Assembly: GCA_024235095.1 (NCBI GenBank)
Contig: JACKNC010000002.1
Coordinates: forward strand, 62,001 to 126,000
Direction of reading: 5' to 3'
DNA: 64,000 nt
Source of the DNA: Gammaproteobacteria bacterium
Lineage (GTDB): Bacteria > Pseudomonadota > Gammaproteobacteria > Competibacterales > Competibacteraceae
Position numbers and translations under genes: made by a program. This document shows positions 35,648 to 45,079 of the stretch, in pieces (positions within the stretch are counted from its first letter, which is position 1; every line of letters begins with the position of its first letter). The notes beneath the pieces were generated by a model. That model was not told where the DNA came from. It saw nothing but the letters and a program-made list of their open reading frames with translations, and made no database searches.

Positions 35648-36826
35648 TCACTCCTTTTGCCTTTTGAGGCGATGGCGCTCCATGGCCTCATGCCATTCGT
35701 TTTCCTCGGCGTGCAGGTAAAGGCCGGTGGTGTCGAGACGGGCATGACGGGCATTGCGTTGCAAATGGCGAAGATCGATGCCTGCATCAGCCTGGTGGGT
35801 GATGCTGGTGTGGCGGAACCAGTGGGTGGAAGCGCGCCGTAGTTTTTCCGCCTGATGGGGATCATCGGCTTCCAAACGGGCAGCGGCGCGGATCACCAGG
35901 CTCTTGACGATGCGGTAAATCATATTGTCGCCAATGCCGGCGGCGCCCTTGAGGTTCATGACTAGCGGCGTCGATTCATCTGGATCGGGCAAGGGAGGGA
36001 GACCGTAGAAGCGCCGATATTCGCTCAGGGCAGCCAGCAAATCCTCGTTGACCGGCACCCGGGCTTCCTTGCGCCCCTTGCCGGTGACCTGCCACCACCA
36101 GCGACCACGAATGCGCTGAAAACTGCTCATGGTGTGTTCGGCGACTTCGCTGACCCGGGGGCCGAGCAAATAAAGTAGGGCCACCAGATACTTTGCCCGG
36201 GCGTAGTGTTGGCAGTCGCGTTCGCTGTCGCGCGGCAAGGCGTCGACAGCAGCTAGCAACGCCTGCCATTGGTCCTGTTCCAGAAAGCGTTCCACCTGTC
36301 GGGTCGATTGATGGTTTCGGGTGCGGCGGCGGGCTAATGCCAGCGGGTTGCCGGCCAAATATCCGGCTGTGACCAGATAGCTAAATAGGGAATTGATGAT
36401 CAGCAGGGCCATCTGGCGGCTGGCGGGACTTAATGGTCCCACGAACGGCCGCCATTGGGGACTGAAACGTGGCGCTTTGACTCCGCACCAGCGCTCGCGG
36501 GGCTGCGGGTCGTTCAGGAATGCTTCGTATAACAGGCAATCCTCGCGAGTCAGGCTGGAGAGCGGTTTGCCGCGTTCAAGTAAAGCCCACAGCAGCAAAC
36601 GTTCAGCTTCCTTGCGGTAGTTGCGCAGGGTCTGTGGGGAATCGTGAAATTCAGCCAGCCAAGCTTGAATGGCTTCCATGTCATTACTTGCAGCCAATTG
36701 GCAGACTACATCGGGACCAGCGCGATTGCTGCCGGTGCGTCCGTCGAAACCTGCGGGTACCCGAAATATTTCCAGTGGTTGCGGTGTGGCGGGCGGTAAA
36801 ACGGGCATCTTGGTCGTATCGTTCAT
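35648..36826 (-). CDS. Tyrosine recombinase / site-specific integrase
   Basis: The product has 392 aa. An N-terminal SAM-like core-binding domain (AIQAWLAEFHDSPQTLRNYRKEAERLLLW type) precedes the catalytic domain, which shows Arg in LLGPRVSEVAEH, Lys in VTGKGRKEARVPV, the H-x-x-R box HWFRHTS and the nucleophile Tyr in TTGLYLH. All key residues are present. It is divergent from the KfrA-like gene, with two palindromes between them. There is no phage, attachment site or integron cassette nearby, so the partner DNA is unknown. Confidence 0.93.
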   Translation of the reverse strand: MNDTTKMPVLPPATPQPLEIFRVPAGFDGRTGSNRAGPDVVCQLAASNDMEAIQAWLAEFHDSPQTLRNYRKEAERLLLWALLERGKPLSSLTREDCLLYEAFLNDPQPRERWCGVKAPRFSPQWRPFVGPLSPASRQMALLIINSLFSYLVTAGYLAGNPLALARRRTRNHQSTRQVERFLEQDQWQALLAAVDALPRDSERDCQHYARAKYLVALLYLLGPRVSEVAEHTMSSFQRIRGRWWWQVTGKGRKEARVPVNEDLLAALSEYRRFYGLPPLPDPDESTPLVMNLKGAAGIGDNMIYRIVKSLVIRAAARLEADDPHQAEKLRRASTHWFRHTSITHQADAGIDLRHLQRNARHARLDTTGLYLHAEENEWHEAMERHRLKRQKE

Positions 36827-36895
36827 AACAATTAAGTTTAAGGTCAGAATCGGTTGCTTTCACGGTAATTTTTAAGAATTAATTTAGCATAATGT

Positions 36896-36925
36896 AATTC
36901 CTGATAATGGTGATTATCAGGAATT
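36896..36925. promoter_or_regulatory. 30-bp perfect palindrome (candidate operator)
   Basis: Thirteen-base arms (AATTCCTGATAAT / ATTATCAGGAATT) flank GGTG. It lies in the 194-bp divergent space between the recombinase and the KfrA-like gene. No U-run follows on either side. Palindromes like this are typical autoregulatory sites of KfrA-type proteins; that role is inferred. Confidence 0.65.
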
Positions 36926-36959
36926 TTACCCTAAAATAGATCGTAAAAAAACGTAATAT

Positions 36960-36985
36960 GTAATAATAATATTTGATATTATTAC
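36960..36985. promoter_or_regulatory. AT-rich inverted repeat (candidate operator)
   Basis: GTAATAATA (36960-36968) and TATTATTAC (36977-36985) are inverted across 8 bases. The site is 35 bases before the ATG at 37021 and would overlap the promoter of the KfrA-like gene, as expected for an autorepressor site. There is no direct proof. Confidence 0.5.
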
Positions 36986-37020
36986 AGCGATTTTCACTTT
37001 TCACCCAGGAGCAATCCGAT

Positions 37021-38070
37021 ATGGCCCGTTCAGGAATCCGTTATGAAGAAGTCAAGGAAGTTGCTGAAACGCTGCTCGGTCGCGGTTTGAATCCGACCAT
37101 CCAACGGGTGCGCGAAGTCCTCGGCACCGGCAGCAACACCACCATCAGCGAGCATCTCAAGCGTTGGCAACAACAAATGGCTAATGCGCCTCGCGCCGTA
37201 TTGCCGCCGACGGTGCCGGAAACTGTAACTACGGCCATGGAAACCTTTTGGAAAATTGCCGTACAGTCCGCCGAAGCGGCTTTCGAAGAGCAACGTGACC
37301 GCGCCCTGCAAGCCGTTACGACCGCCGAACAGGCTCGCGACGCCGCCATTGCCCAATCGCAACAGGCGCAGGCCGAAGCTGCTGAGGCGCATCATCAGTG
37401 GGAAACTGCTCAAACTATGCAACGCGAACTCACTGATCGCCTGCTTGTGGAACAGGAACGTCGAGCCGCTGCGGAAACAGCGACCCAAGCCGCTGAAGAG
37501 CGAGTACAGGCGGCTACTACTTCTATTGCAGAAATGCGCGCGGAAACCGATTCTCGAATCGCGCAGATGAACGCTACCCTTCTACAATTACGCAATGATC
37601 TTGATCAGCAGCGCCAGGAAGCGGAACAGCGGCTTGAATACGAACGCCAGCGCGGCGAAGTCAATGAGGCGCGTTTCATGCAATTACTGGATCGGGAGCG
37701 CGCCGAGCGGACTACAGAACAGCAGTCGTTCGCCACGGAACGGCAAAATCGCCTACAACACGAAGCAACGCTGACGCATCAACTGGAAAGTATTCAACGG
37801 GAACGTGGTGAATTACAGCGCCATCTCACCAACGTCCAGGAACGGCTGGAGCAAACTACTGCAACTCTGGAGACGCTTGACGCGACGCTTAAACGGCGCG
37901 AACAACAGGTTCAAGAAGCCGGACATGCTCTGGAAATCATGCAGGTTCGCCTGGAAACCGAAATCGATCTGCGACAACGCCTGGAGCAGGAGACCGCGGA
38001 GATGCGAAGATTGCTCAAGGAAATTATGACTCGACGTGATAATCCCTCGCATCCGAACCTAAATGAATAG
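37021..38070 (+). CDS. KfrA-like DNA-binding coiled-coil protein
   Basis: The product has 349 aa. The ATG at 37021 is preferred because AGGAG lies 9 bases upstream and it begins with the conserved MARSGIRYEEVKEVAETLL. Residues 1-50 are the KfrA N-terminal helix-turn-helix domain (GLNPTIQRVREVLGTGSNTT, then ISEHLKRW). Residues about 60-340 are a long Glu/Gln/Arg-rich coiled coil. Plasmid KfrA proteins bind operators at their own promoter and polymerise through the coil in partitioning. Here the gene is chromosomal and divergent from a tyrosine recombinase. An IS1595-type element has inserted 14 bases after its stop, in front of its terminator. Confidence 0.9.
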   Translation: MARSGIRYEEVKEVAETLLGRGLNPTIQRVREVLGTGSNTTISEHLKRWQQQMANAPRAVLPPTVPETVTTAMETFWKIAVQSAEAAFEEQRDRALQAVTTAEQARDAAIAQSQQAQAEAAEAHHQWETAQTMQRELTDRLLVEQERRAAAETATQAAEERVQAATTSIAEMRAETDSRIAQMNATLLQLRNDLDQQRQEAEQRLEYERQRGEVNEARFMQLLDRERAERTTEQQSFATERQNRLQHEATLTHQLESIQRERGELQRHLTNVQERLEQTTATLETLDATLKRREQQVQEAGHALEIMQVRLETEIDLRQRLEQETAEMRRLLKEIMTRRDNPSHPNLNE

Positions 38071-38084
38071 CAGTAAAAAAACAA

Positions 38085-39147
38085 GGCTCAATATGGATTC
38101 CAGTCAGTTGGCGTTGTTAGGCGACCAGCAGTTCCAAGAGAGGTCTGAGCAAGCCTTTGCCCCGAATGCGGACGTTATGCACGAACTGAAAGAAGCCCAG
38201 GTAGAGCGGCAGCTTTTCTTGCGAAATTCCTCGATGGGGTCGCAACCAGGAACGCAACAGGGACCAGAAACCCTCAGCGGTATTAACATGAATCTCATGG
38301 AAGCCATCGCCATCGTCGTCGCGGGCGTATTCACCCCGGCTGTGACACACCGTATGATGATCAAAGCCCCAATCCTTCAATGGGTTATAGATTGCATATT
38401 CATCGGTATACACCCGGGTTCCCGGGGCGATGAAAGTCTGAAGGAGCGGTTGGATGGTCGCTTGCTGGACATTATCCAGCATCCGGACGACCACCGCGCC
38501 GCCGCGCTCAATCATGCCGAGAATCGGCGGCTTTTCCTGCTCCAGGGTGCCTCGACCCCGTGCCCCCTTCAGCCGGCGACGCCGCCCGCGGCGGCCTTTT
38601 TTTTCACCGCGTCCGGATGCCCTTTATGCCCGGCCACCATATAGACCTCGTCGCATTCCACTTCCCCCGCCAAGGTGGGTTCGGGTTGGCGGGCGACGAT
38701 ACCTTGGCGCAGTTGCTCGGTCATCCGCTGCACGTCGTCCGGATTCAACGCCAACTCTTGGGCAATCTGGGCATTAGACAAGTTCAAACCCATAAAATAT
38801 AAACATAATATCCAAATTCGTAACGGCGGGTGGTGGCCGGCCAACACCGTCCCGGTTAGATCGTCAAAAGAGCGATGGCACCCAGCACACCGATATTTCT
38901 GTCGCGCCGGTTGGGTCGTGTCGTGACCCTGCTTCGTCACGTTCGCCGCCCCACAATGGGGGCAGTGAACCCCATCGGGCCAGCGCAGTTGGCGGACCGT
39001 TTCGTAACACCGGACATCGTCCAGTAGATTCTGAAGGTTGATCATCGACGGGAAACCTGGAGCGCGGCGGTTCAAAACCTCTTCAGTGTAGATCCTGTCC
39101 CTTGGCAGGGCGAGCCATCTTCAACAGCCTGGAATCCATATTGAGCC
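38085..39147 (-). mobile_element. IS1595-family insertion sequence, complete
   Basis: Terminal inverted repeats begin GGCTCAATATGGATTCCAG at 38085 and end at 39147 with the reverse complement; about 26 bases match with two differences. The flanks carry a perfect 8-bp direct repeat, AAAAACAA (38077-38084 and 39148-39155), the duplication size of IS1595 elements. The transposase gene is on the minus strand. Intact ends and target duplication indicate a recent insertion. Confidence 0.95.
38117..39045 (-). CDS. IS1595 family transposase, split at an A8 run
   Basis: The first part (39045 to a stop at 38569) holds the zinc ribbon CPHCGAAN ... CAGCH and the first catalytic Asp in ECDEVYMV. The second part (to 38117) holds YTDEYAIYNPL and the Asn/Glu block VNTAEGFWSLLRSWL. 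The two frames differ by one base at a run of eight A (complement of 38597-38604). A -1 shift there gives one continuous frame of about 310 residues through KKKGRRGRRRRL with no stop. This is either programmed slippage or a one-base inactivating loss. An alternative start at 39075 adds 10 residues. Confidence 0.85.
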
Positions 39148-39154
39148 AAAAACA

Positions 39155-39180
39155 AAAGCCCCTGACCGGGGCCTTTGCTT
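39155..39180 (+). terminator. Terminator of the KfrA-like gene, displaced by the IS
   Basis: AAAGCCCC, loop TGACC, then GGGG, a one-base bulge and CTTT, followed by GCTT. It immediately follows the right target duplication of the IS1595 element. Without the insertion it would lie about 20 bases after the KfrA-like stop at 38070. Confidence 0.6.
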
Positions 39181-39198
39181 AAAAGAAATTCAGACTGA

Positions 39199-40373
39199 CT
39201 AGTGGGCTGACACAGAAGTTTTGACAGGTTCAGAGGTTTCTAGGTCCACCGGGGTTTCAGAAGATTTCAAGGGAGGATAGAGGCGCTTGAGTTTGACCCG
39301 GGCCAAGTCGGTGCCGAACTGCCAGTGGATTTTGGTCTGACGTAGGTTGCGTGGGCCTTGCCAAGCGGCGATTTCCTTCCGCAAAGTTTCGAGGTTCGCA
39401 ATGCGGCGATTCAAACACTGGCCGGCGAGAACAGCGAACTCACATTCCGCCATATTGAGCCAACTGCCATGCTTGGGGGTGTAATGAAATTCGAGCTTGC
39501 GGGTGATCCGGCGGGCTTCCTCTGGAGAAAAGACACTATACAAGGCCGCAGGAGTGTGGGTATTGAGGTTATCCACGACCAACCGGATTCGCTCCGCCTT
39601 CGGAAAGTACACATCAACGAGTTGCTGCATTTGCTGGGCAAAATCGCGTTTGGTGCGCTGTTTCGTGACATTAACATGACGCCACCCGCGCAAGGGTTGT
39701 ACGAATAGAAATAAATTGGCGGTGCCTTCGCGTTTGTATTCACAGTCATAGCGCGCCGGTTGACCCGGGCGGGCGGGTTGAGGACAGCGGGTTTCGCTGG
39801 TCAATTGCACCGGACTTTCATCGAAGCACACTTGGGGGTATTGAGGATCATCGGGTTCGGCGTACAGGTCCAACACATCCTCCATATGCCAAACATAATC
39901 GGGACTGACACTGGGAATACACCATTCTTGACGTTGCCAGGGTTTGAGGTCGTTTTTTTAAGGATGCGCCGCACACTCTCACGGGAAATGGCTTCGATGG
40001 GCCGGAGTTCCATGAAGCGGTCCGCTAACAATTGGAGAGTCCACTGACAACGGCCAGCGGGCGGGGTACTACAGGCCAAGGCGACCAGAAAGGCGGCCTG
40101 TTTGCCGGTCAAGGCCGGGGGCAAACCGACTCGTGGCCGCTCGCTTAACGCCGCCAGCAACCCTTCGTCGACAAACCGTTGACGGGTACGATGAACGGTC
40201 GAAATCCCCAAGTGAAGGCTTTGGGCAATGGCCTCATCCGTCGCCCCTTCCGCAGCCTGCAGCAACACATGGGCACGGGCAACCTTGCGCGCCGCTGCCT
40301 TGCCTTTATGAATGACCTTCAGCAGGTCTTCCCGCTCCTCTTCAGTTAGATCAACCAGATACTTGTGGGCCAT
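39199..40373 (-). CDS. IS630 family transposase, split at an A7 run
   Basis: The ATG at 40373 has GGAGGA ahead of it. The N-terminal part holds a helix-turn-helix (GATDEAIAQSLHLGISTVHR) and the linker to VRRILKK. The second part has the catalytic triad: Asp in CFDESPVQL, Asp in VVDNLNTHTP and Glu in WLNMAECEF. The frames differ by -1 at a run of seven A (complement of 39953-39959). Reading it shifted gives LKKNDLKPWQRQEWCIP and joins both parts into about 390 residues. The stop codon TAG is formed by the TA target duplication and the next host base. Confidence 0.88.
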
Positions 40374-40444
40374 GGTGATTCCTCCTGTTGATCTCAACCA
40401 TAGGGCACCCACCGCTACCTGTCAAAACTTCTGTGTCAGCCCAC
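39202..40444 (-). mobile_element. IS630-family insertion sequence, complete
   Basis: Both ends carry the terminal inverted repeat GTGGGCTGACACAGAAG, extending to about 28 bases: 39202-39229 on the left and 40417-40444 on the right. Each end is bordered by TA (39200-39201 and 40445-40446), the dinucleotide target duplication of IS630/Tc1 elements. The transposase gene is on the minus strand and fills the element. It lies 55 bases from the IS1595 element. Confidence 0.95.
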
Positions 40445-40472
40445 TAGATCAAGCCGCTTCTTCCAGCACTGG

Positions 40473-41378
40473 TTAGGTCGGAGCGGCTAGCAGTGCTCGC
40501 GCGACTTTGGAGGCTGGCGCCCGCCCCAAGATTGTGCTGATCCACAGCGCACAATCGACCAGAGCGTTGAGATCGATGCCAGTCGTGATCCCCAGCCCGT
40601 TTAACAGATACACAATATCTTCGGTCGCCACGTTACCTGACGCGCCGAGTGCGTAAGGACATCCGCCCAGTCCGGCGACTGATGCATCAAATACCGTGAC
40701 GCCACATTGCAGCGAAGCATAAATATTCGCGATCGCCATGCCGTAGGTGTCATGGTAATGGCCGGCGATGCAATTGAGGGGTACGCGGACGCTGACCGCT
40801 TCAATCAGACGTTTCGCCGCCTCCGGCGTACCGATGCCGATGGTGTCCCCCAGACTGACCTCGTAACAACCCATATCGAACAGAGATCCTGCTACTTGTG
40901 CGACTGCCGCCGGCGAGATGGGTCCTTCGCAGGGGCAACCGAGGACGCAGGACACATAACCCCGGACCCGGACGCCAGCCTGGTGCGCCGTGGTTATCAC
41001 CGGCTCGAAGCGTTTGATCGAGTCGGCAATGGAGCAGTGAATATTTTTTTGTGAGAAGGACTCGGAGGCCGCGCCAAAAACAGCGATTTCCCGCGCGCCA
41101 GCTTCGAGAGCCGCCTCCAGACCTTTGAGGTTCGGAGTCAACACCGGGTAGGCGATGTCAGGTAAACGTTTAATAGTGCGCATAACCTCGGTGTTATCGG
41201 CCATCTGTGGAACCCATTTCGGCGACACAAAGGACGTGGCTTCAATGACCTTCAAACCCCCCTCGCCTAATCGGGCGATCAGCTCCACTTTGGTGGCGGT
41301 GGCGACGATTTCTGGTTCATTCTGCAAGCCATCGCGGGGACCGACTTCAACAATTTTGACGGTTTTGGGTAGGGACAT
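40473..41378 (-). CDS. hmgL: Hydroxymethylglutaryl-CoA lyase
   Basis: The product has 301 aa from the ATG at 41378 (MSLPKTVKIVEVGPRDGLQN); an upstream GTG at 41408 also fits. It cleaves HMG-CoA to acetyl-CoA and acetoacetate, the last step of leucine breakdown. Active-site blocks are VGPRDGLQNEP (metal Asp), GHYHDTYG (catalytic and metal His) and the Cys loop GLGGCPYALGASGN. It is separated from liuABCD by 9 kb, and an IS630 copy lies 28 bases beyond its stop. The 238-bp divergent space to the regulator gene is AT-rich and probably holds both promoters. Confidence 0.96.
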   Translation of the reverse strand: MSLPKTVKIVEVGPRDGLQNEPEIVATATKVELIARLGEGGLKVIEATSFVSPKWVPQMADNTEVMRTIKRLPDIAYPVLTPNLKGLEAALEAGAREIAVFGAASESFSQKNIHCSIADSIKRFEPVITTAHQAGVRVRGYVSCVLGCPCEGPISPAAVAQVAGSLFDMGCYEVSLGDTIGIGTPEAAKRLIEAVSVRVPLNCIAGHYHDTYGMAIANIYASLQCGVTVFDASVAGLGGCPYALGASGNVATEDIVYLLNGLGITTGIDLNALVDCALWISTILGRAPASKVARALLAAPT

Positions 41379-41616
41379 CACTAAAAATTCCAGAATTTGA
41401 GGTTCCACATCAGGCGATCCCTCGATGCGTCAACAGCAGTTGATTGAAATTCTTTAAAAAAGGTCAAAAATAATACTTAAGCGAATTATAGACTAAAATA
41501 TAGCATATCCAAGTCTAGAACACCCATCACTCACTGCCCTCGTGAGTCACTCCATCTCAGCCTTTAGTGGCGGGTAGGAGGCGTCCATTCCATCTGCCCT
41601 GAGGATACCCTTATAA

Positions 41617-44262
41617 GTGTCGTCTCTTGAATACTCGCCTCTTCTTAAGACGAAGATCAGCATTCCGCCGCCCCGATCACAATTGGTTTCTCGATCCCGA
41701 CTGCTGATGCGCCTAGCGGAAGGTGCGCGTGGACCGCTCACCCTGATCTCCGGTCCGGCTGGCTTTGGCAAAACGACTCTGATCAGCGACTGGATCAGCA
41801 CCGGCGATAACCACTGTCGTGTCGCTTGGTTCTCGCTCGATCAGGACGATAACGATCTTGTGCGCTTCATTTCCTATTTAGTCGCTTCCCTACAGATCAT
41901 CGAGCCAGGGATCGGACGAGCGCCCCTGTCTTTACTAGGCTCTCTGCAAACCCCGACATCCAAAGCTCTGATGGTCCAGTTGCTCAATGAAATCGGTGAT
42001 TTGTCGAACCCTATCATGTTGATTTTGGACGATTATCATGTCATTGAAGATTCAGAAATCGACGCAGCGGTAACCTTTGCCATCGATCACTTACCGGAAC
42101 AACTACGGTTAATCATCGCTACCCGTGAAGAGCCGAGGCTGCCTTTAGCGCGCTGGCGGGCGCTCGATCGCATCACCGAAATCGGTCTGGAGGATTTGCG
42201 CTTCTCGGATGAAGAGTCCGCGCTGTTTCTGGATCGGACCATGGGACTGAAGCTCGATGCTAAGTTAGTGCGGATACTGGAGAAGCGAACCGAGGGTTGG
42301 ATCGCAGGTCTCCAGATGGCGGCGCTTTCCTTACAGGGTCATTTACGGATCGAAGGCGTGAATCATCTTGCGGAGGCAGTCAAGACTTTTAGCGGCGAAC
42401 ACCGCTATGTGATCGACTATCTGGCAGCGGAAGTGCTGCGCCAGCAATCGAGCGAGATTCGTGTCTTTCTGCGCCAAACCGCGATATTGGACCGGTTCTG
42501 TGCTTCCCTCTGCGATGCATTGACGGATCGGACCGACAGCCGATTGATTCTGGCCCAGCTCGAACAAGCGAATTTGTTCCTGATCAGCCTCGATGACCAT
42601 CGTCAGTGGTATCGTTACCACCAACTCCTCGCCGATTTTCTGCGGACCGATTTATGCGTTGGCGAGCAGGCGACGTTGCACCGTCAAGCCAGCGCCTGGT
42701 ATGAAGCCAACGGCTTCGGCACCGAAGCGGTCAAACACTCTCTGGCGGCGCAGGATATCCCCACGACGGTATCCCTGATTCGCGTCCATGTAGACGAGAT
42801 GCTATGTCGGGGCGAGTTCCCCGCAGTGCTGGCCTGGCTGGAGGCGCTGCCCGATGATACGGTCCACGCTCACGGCGACCTGGCTGGTTATAAAGCCTGG
42901 CTGTTATATCTGCGCGGCCGGATCGAGGAGGCGGAGGCATATTCGGCGCCCGCGCATACCGCCGAGCACGCTGACATTCCTCCCACACATCAAGCAACGC
43001 TTTTGGCTTTCCAGGCATTCCTGGCCATCAATCGAGGCAACCCGGAACAGGCCGTGACGCTCGCTCGGCAAGCCCTGGATGAGCTGCGCGAAAGCGGGTC
43101 TTTCTTCCACACCTGTGCGCTCAGCCTGCTGGGTCATGCGCAACGCCTTTCCGGCGATCGGAAAACAGCGATCAAAACGCTAAGCCAGGCTGTGAATCTC
43201 GGTCAAAAGCTCGGCAATCACTTAATCACCCTGGATGCGTTGGGTAATCTGGCGCCGCTGATGTATGCCCAGGGTCGTTTACGGGAAGCGATGTTGCTCT
43301 GTTGTGAGAACGTCGAACGTTACGTGGATGTCCGCGGTAAGCCATTGGCGGTCGCCGGCCTGGTCTACGTGCCGCTGGGCGTTTTGTTTTACGAGATCAA
43401 TGACTTGGAGTCAGCCCAGCGTCACTTGAGCACAGGGATCGCTCTTTGCCAGCAGTTGGGAATGGTCTATTACACCTTGATGGGCCAACGGTCGCTCGCC
43501 AAGCTGCAGCATGTGAGCGGCGCGCGCGAAGCGGCCTGGGATACGTTAACGGCGGCGCGGCAACTGGCCGAAAAATCCGAAAATCCTCGGCGCTGGCGAT
43601 TGATAGATGCTGCGGCGGCAGAACTGCAATTGCGTGAGGGAAACGTCGCTGCCGCCGTGCGGACTTTGGAGAGGGCGACCATTTCGGCTGAATCCCCTTC
43701 CGAGTTTGAGCGCTTGATCTATGCGCGCCTGCTGCTGGCGCAAAATCAGCCGCGGATCGCAGAGCGGATATTAAACGCTCTTGAGACGGTGGCGGTCAAA
43801 GAAGAACGGAACGGCAGTCTGATCACCGTTTACGTGTTGCAGGCGTTGTGCAAACGGGCCTGCGGCAATCGGGCCGCCGCCCTGGACCGATTGGAGCAGG
43901 CGCTCTCACTCGCCGCCTCGCCGGGATACCGGCGGGTTTTCCTTGATGAAGGTCCGGCTGTAGCCGCGTTACTGTCGCAACTACGCCATGTAGCACCTGC
44001 TTTCGTCATCGAACTCTTGCAAACATTTTCCCACCTGCCTGCGCCTGCGCCTGCGCTGGATGGTCTGGCGGAACCGGTGAGCAAAACCCAGCGCGAGGTC
44101 CTGCGCCTATTGGACTTCGGCCTTACCAATCAGGAAATCGCTGATAAGTTGGGAATCTCCGTAGGCACCGCTAAATGGCATCTGCATCAGATTTTCGGCA
44201 AGCTACAGGCGCGCAATCGCACTGAAGCCGTCACTAAGGCCCGCGAACGCGGGCTGTTGTAA
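41617..44262 (+). CDS. MalT-type LuxR family transcriptional regulator
   Basis: The product has 881 aa with a GTG start and GAGGAT upstream. The STAND-type ATPase domain shows Walker A GPAGFGKTT (46-54) and Walker B ILDDYH. A winged-helix and TPR-like sensor region spans about 330-800. The C-terminus (about 815-881) is a LuxR helix-turn-helix: TQREVLRLLDFGLTNQEIAD, then KLGISVGTAKWHL. MalT-type proteins activate transcription after binding an inducer and ATP. Its place between hmgL and the MaoC, ligase and etf genes suggests it controls acyl-CoA catabolism (inference). The inducer is unknown. Confidence 0.94.
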   Translation: MSSLEYSPLLKTKISIPPPRSQLVSRSRLLMRLAEGARGPLTLISGPAGFGKTTLISDWISTGDNHCRVAWFSLDQDDNDLVRFISYLVASLQIIEPGIGRAPLSLLGSLQTPTSKALMVQLLNEIGDLSNPIMLILDDYHVIEDSEIDAAVTFAIDHLPEQLRLIIATREEPRLPLARWRALDRITEIGLEDLRFSDEESALFLDRTMGLKLDAKLVRILEKRTEGWIAGLQMAALSLQGHLRIEGVNHLAEAVKTFSGEHRYVIDYLAAEVLRQQSSEIRVFLRQTAILDRFCASLCDALTDRTDSRLILAQLEQANLFLISLDDHRQWYRYHQLLADFLRTDLCVGEQATLHRQASAWYEANGFGTEAVKHSLAAQDIPTTVSLIRVHVDEMLCRGEFPAVLAWLEALPDDTVHAHGDLAGYKAWLLYLRGRIEEAEAYSAPAHTAEHADIPPTHQATLLAFQAFLAINRGNPEQAVTLARQALDELRESGSFFHTCALSLLGHAQRLSGDRKTAIKTLSQAVNLGQKLGNHLITLDALGNLAPLMYAQGRLREAMLLCCENVERYVDVRGKPLAVAGLVYVPLGVLFYEINDLESAQRHLSTGIALCQQLGMVYYTLMGQRSLAKLQHVSGAREAAWDTLTAARQLAEKSENPRRWRLIDAAAAELQLREGNVAAAVRTLERATISAESPSEFERLIYARLLLAQNQPRIAERILNALETVAVKEERNGSLITVYVLQALCKRACGNRAAALDRLEQALSLAASPGYRRVFLDEGPAVAALLSQLRHVAPAFVIELLQTFSHLPAPAPALDGLAEPVSKTQREVLRLLDFGLTNQEIADKLGISVGTAKWHLHQIFGKLQARNRTEAVTKARERGLL

Positions 44263-44296
44263 TCCTAATATCCCTAACTCTTACCCAACCCTCGCG

Positions 44297-44321
44297 CCTA
44301 TCTCACGATAGGTGAGCTTTT
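44297..44321 (+). terminator. Probable terminator after the LuxR-type regulator
   Basis: CCTATC / GATAGG form a perfect 6-bp stem with loop TCAC, followed by TGAGC and five T. It lies 34 bases after the stop at 44262. The stem is short, so efficiency is uncertain. Confidence 0.5.
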
Positions 44322-44376
44322 TCCGTGCGCGTCTACAGTGTTAATCAACGTAATTGAGATCAATAGGTAAGAGAAG

Positions 44377-44844
44377 ATGACGCTAGCAAACTACCGTATC
44401 GCGACGGTCGGCGCATTCGTCGGTCGAGATCTGGGGGTTTCGGATTGGATTGAAATCGGCCAAGTGCGTATCGATCAGTTTGCCGAATGCACCGGCGATC
44501 ACCAATGGATTCACGTCGACCGGGAACAGGCCGCTCGCGAGAGTCCCTATGGCGGCACAATCGCCCATGGCTTTTTGTGTCTGTCGCTGGTCGCTACCAC
44601 CCATCTCCAACTTGGCGTCGCCCCGCCGGATACGGATCAGGTGCTCAATTACGGACTCGACCGGGTGCGCTTCATGGCACCCGTCAAGGCCGGCGCCCGG
44701 GTGCGCAATCGCATAGAACTGATAACAGCGGAACCCAAGGGGCCAGGCCGCGTCCTCATCAAGACTCGCAATACCATCGACATCGAAGGCGAAGGCAAGC
44801 CCGCTTTGGTTGCTGAGTTACTGACCATGCTCATTGCCTCTTAA
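44377..44844 (+). CDS. MaoC family dehydratase
   Basis: The product has 155 aa with a single hot-dog fold. The hydratase-2 motif FAECTGDHQWIHVDREQA carries the catalytic Asp and His, followed by TIAHGFLCLSL. Such enzymes hydrate trans-2-enoyl-CoA, often to the R-3-hydroxy form used for beta-oxidation or polyhydroxyalkanoate supply. It precedes an acyl-CoA ligase by 235 bases; that gap holds no convincing gene. Confidence 0.92.
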   Translation: MTLANYRIATVGAFVGRDLGVSDWIEIGQVRIDQFAECTGDHQWIHVDREQAARESPYGGTIAHGFLCLSLVATTHLQLGVAPPDTDQVLNYGLDRVRFMAPVKAGARVRNRIELITAEPKGPGRVLIKTRNTIDIEGEGKPALVAELLTMLIAS

Positions 44845-45079
44845 CCGGAAGGACGCCATGCCGACGACAGCTCGAAGAGTGCGAAGGCAGGGGCGCAGAT
44901 CACCACCTAGCACCGACGCGCCAGCTACCTACAATAATCCTGAATGGACTGTGGAACCGCCGAACCAAACCACCCTGGTCTTCGTGCACCCCTTCTTATT
45001 ACAAGGAGGGAATTTCCACAACCTGGACAGGATGGCCAATTAACTCCCATCGAATGGTGTGCAATGAGAGAGGACAATA

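Noticed and set aside
38063..38644. Plus-strand frame after the KfrA-like gene
   Set aside because: It runs through the IS1595 end and is antisense to the transposase.
44834..45043. Short frame between maoC and the acyl-CoA ligase
   Set aside because: Arg/Pro-rich low-complexity product, no clear start signal, no recognisable family.
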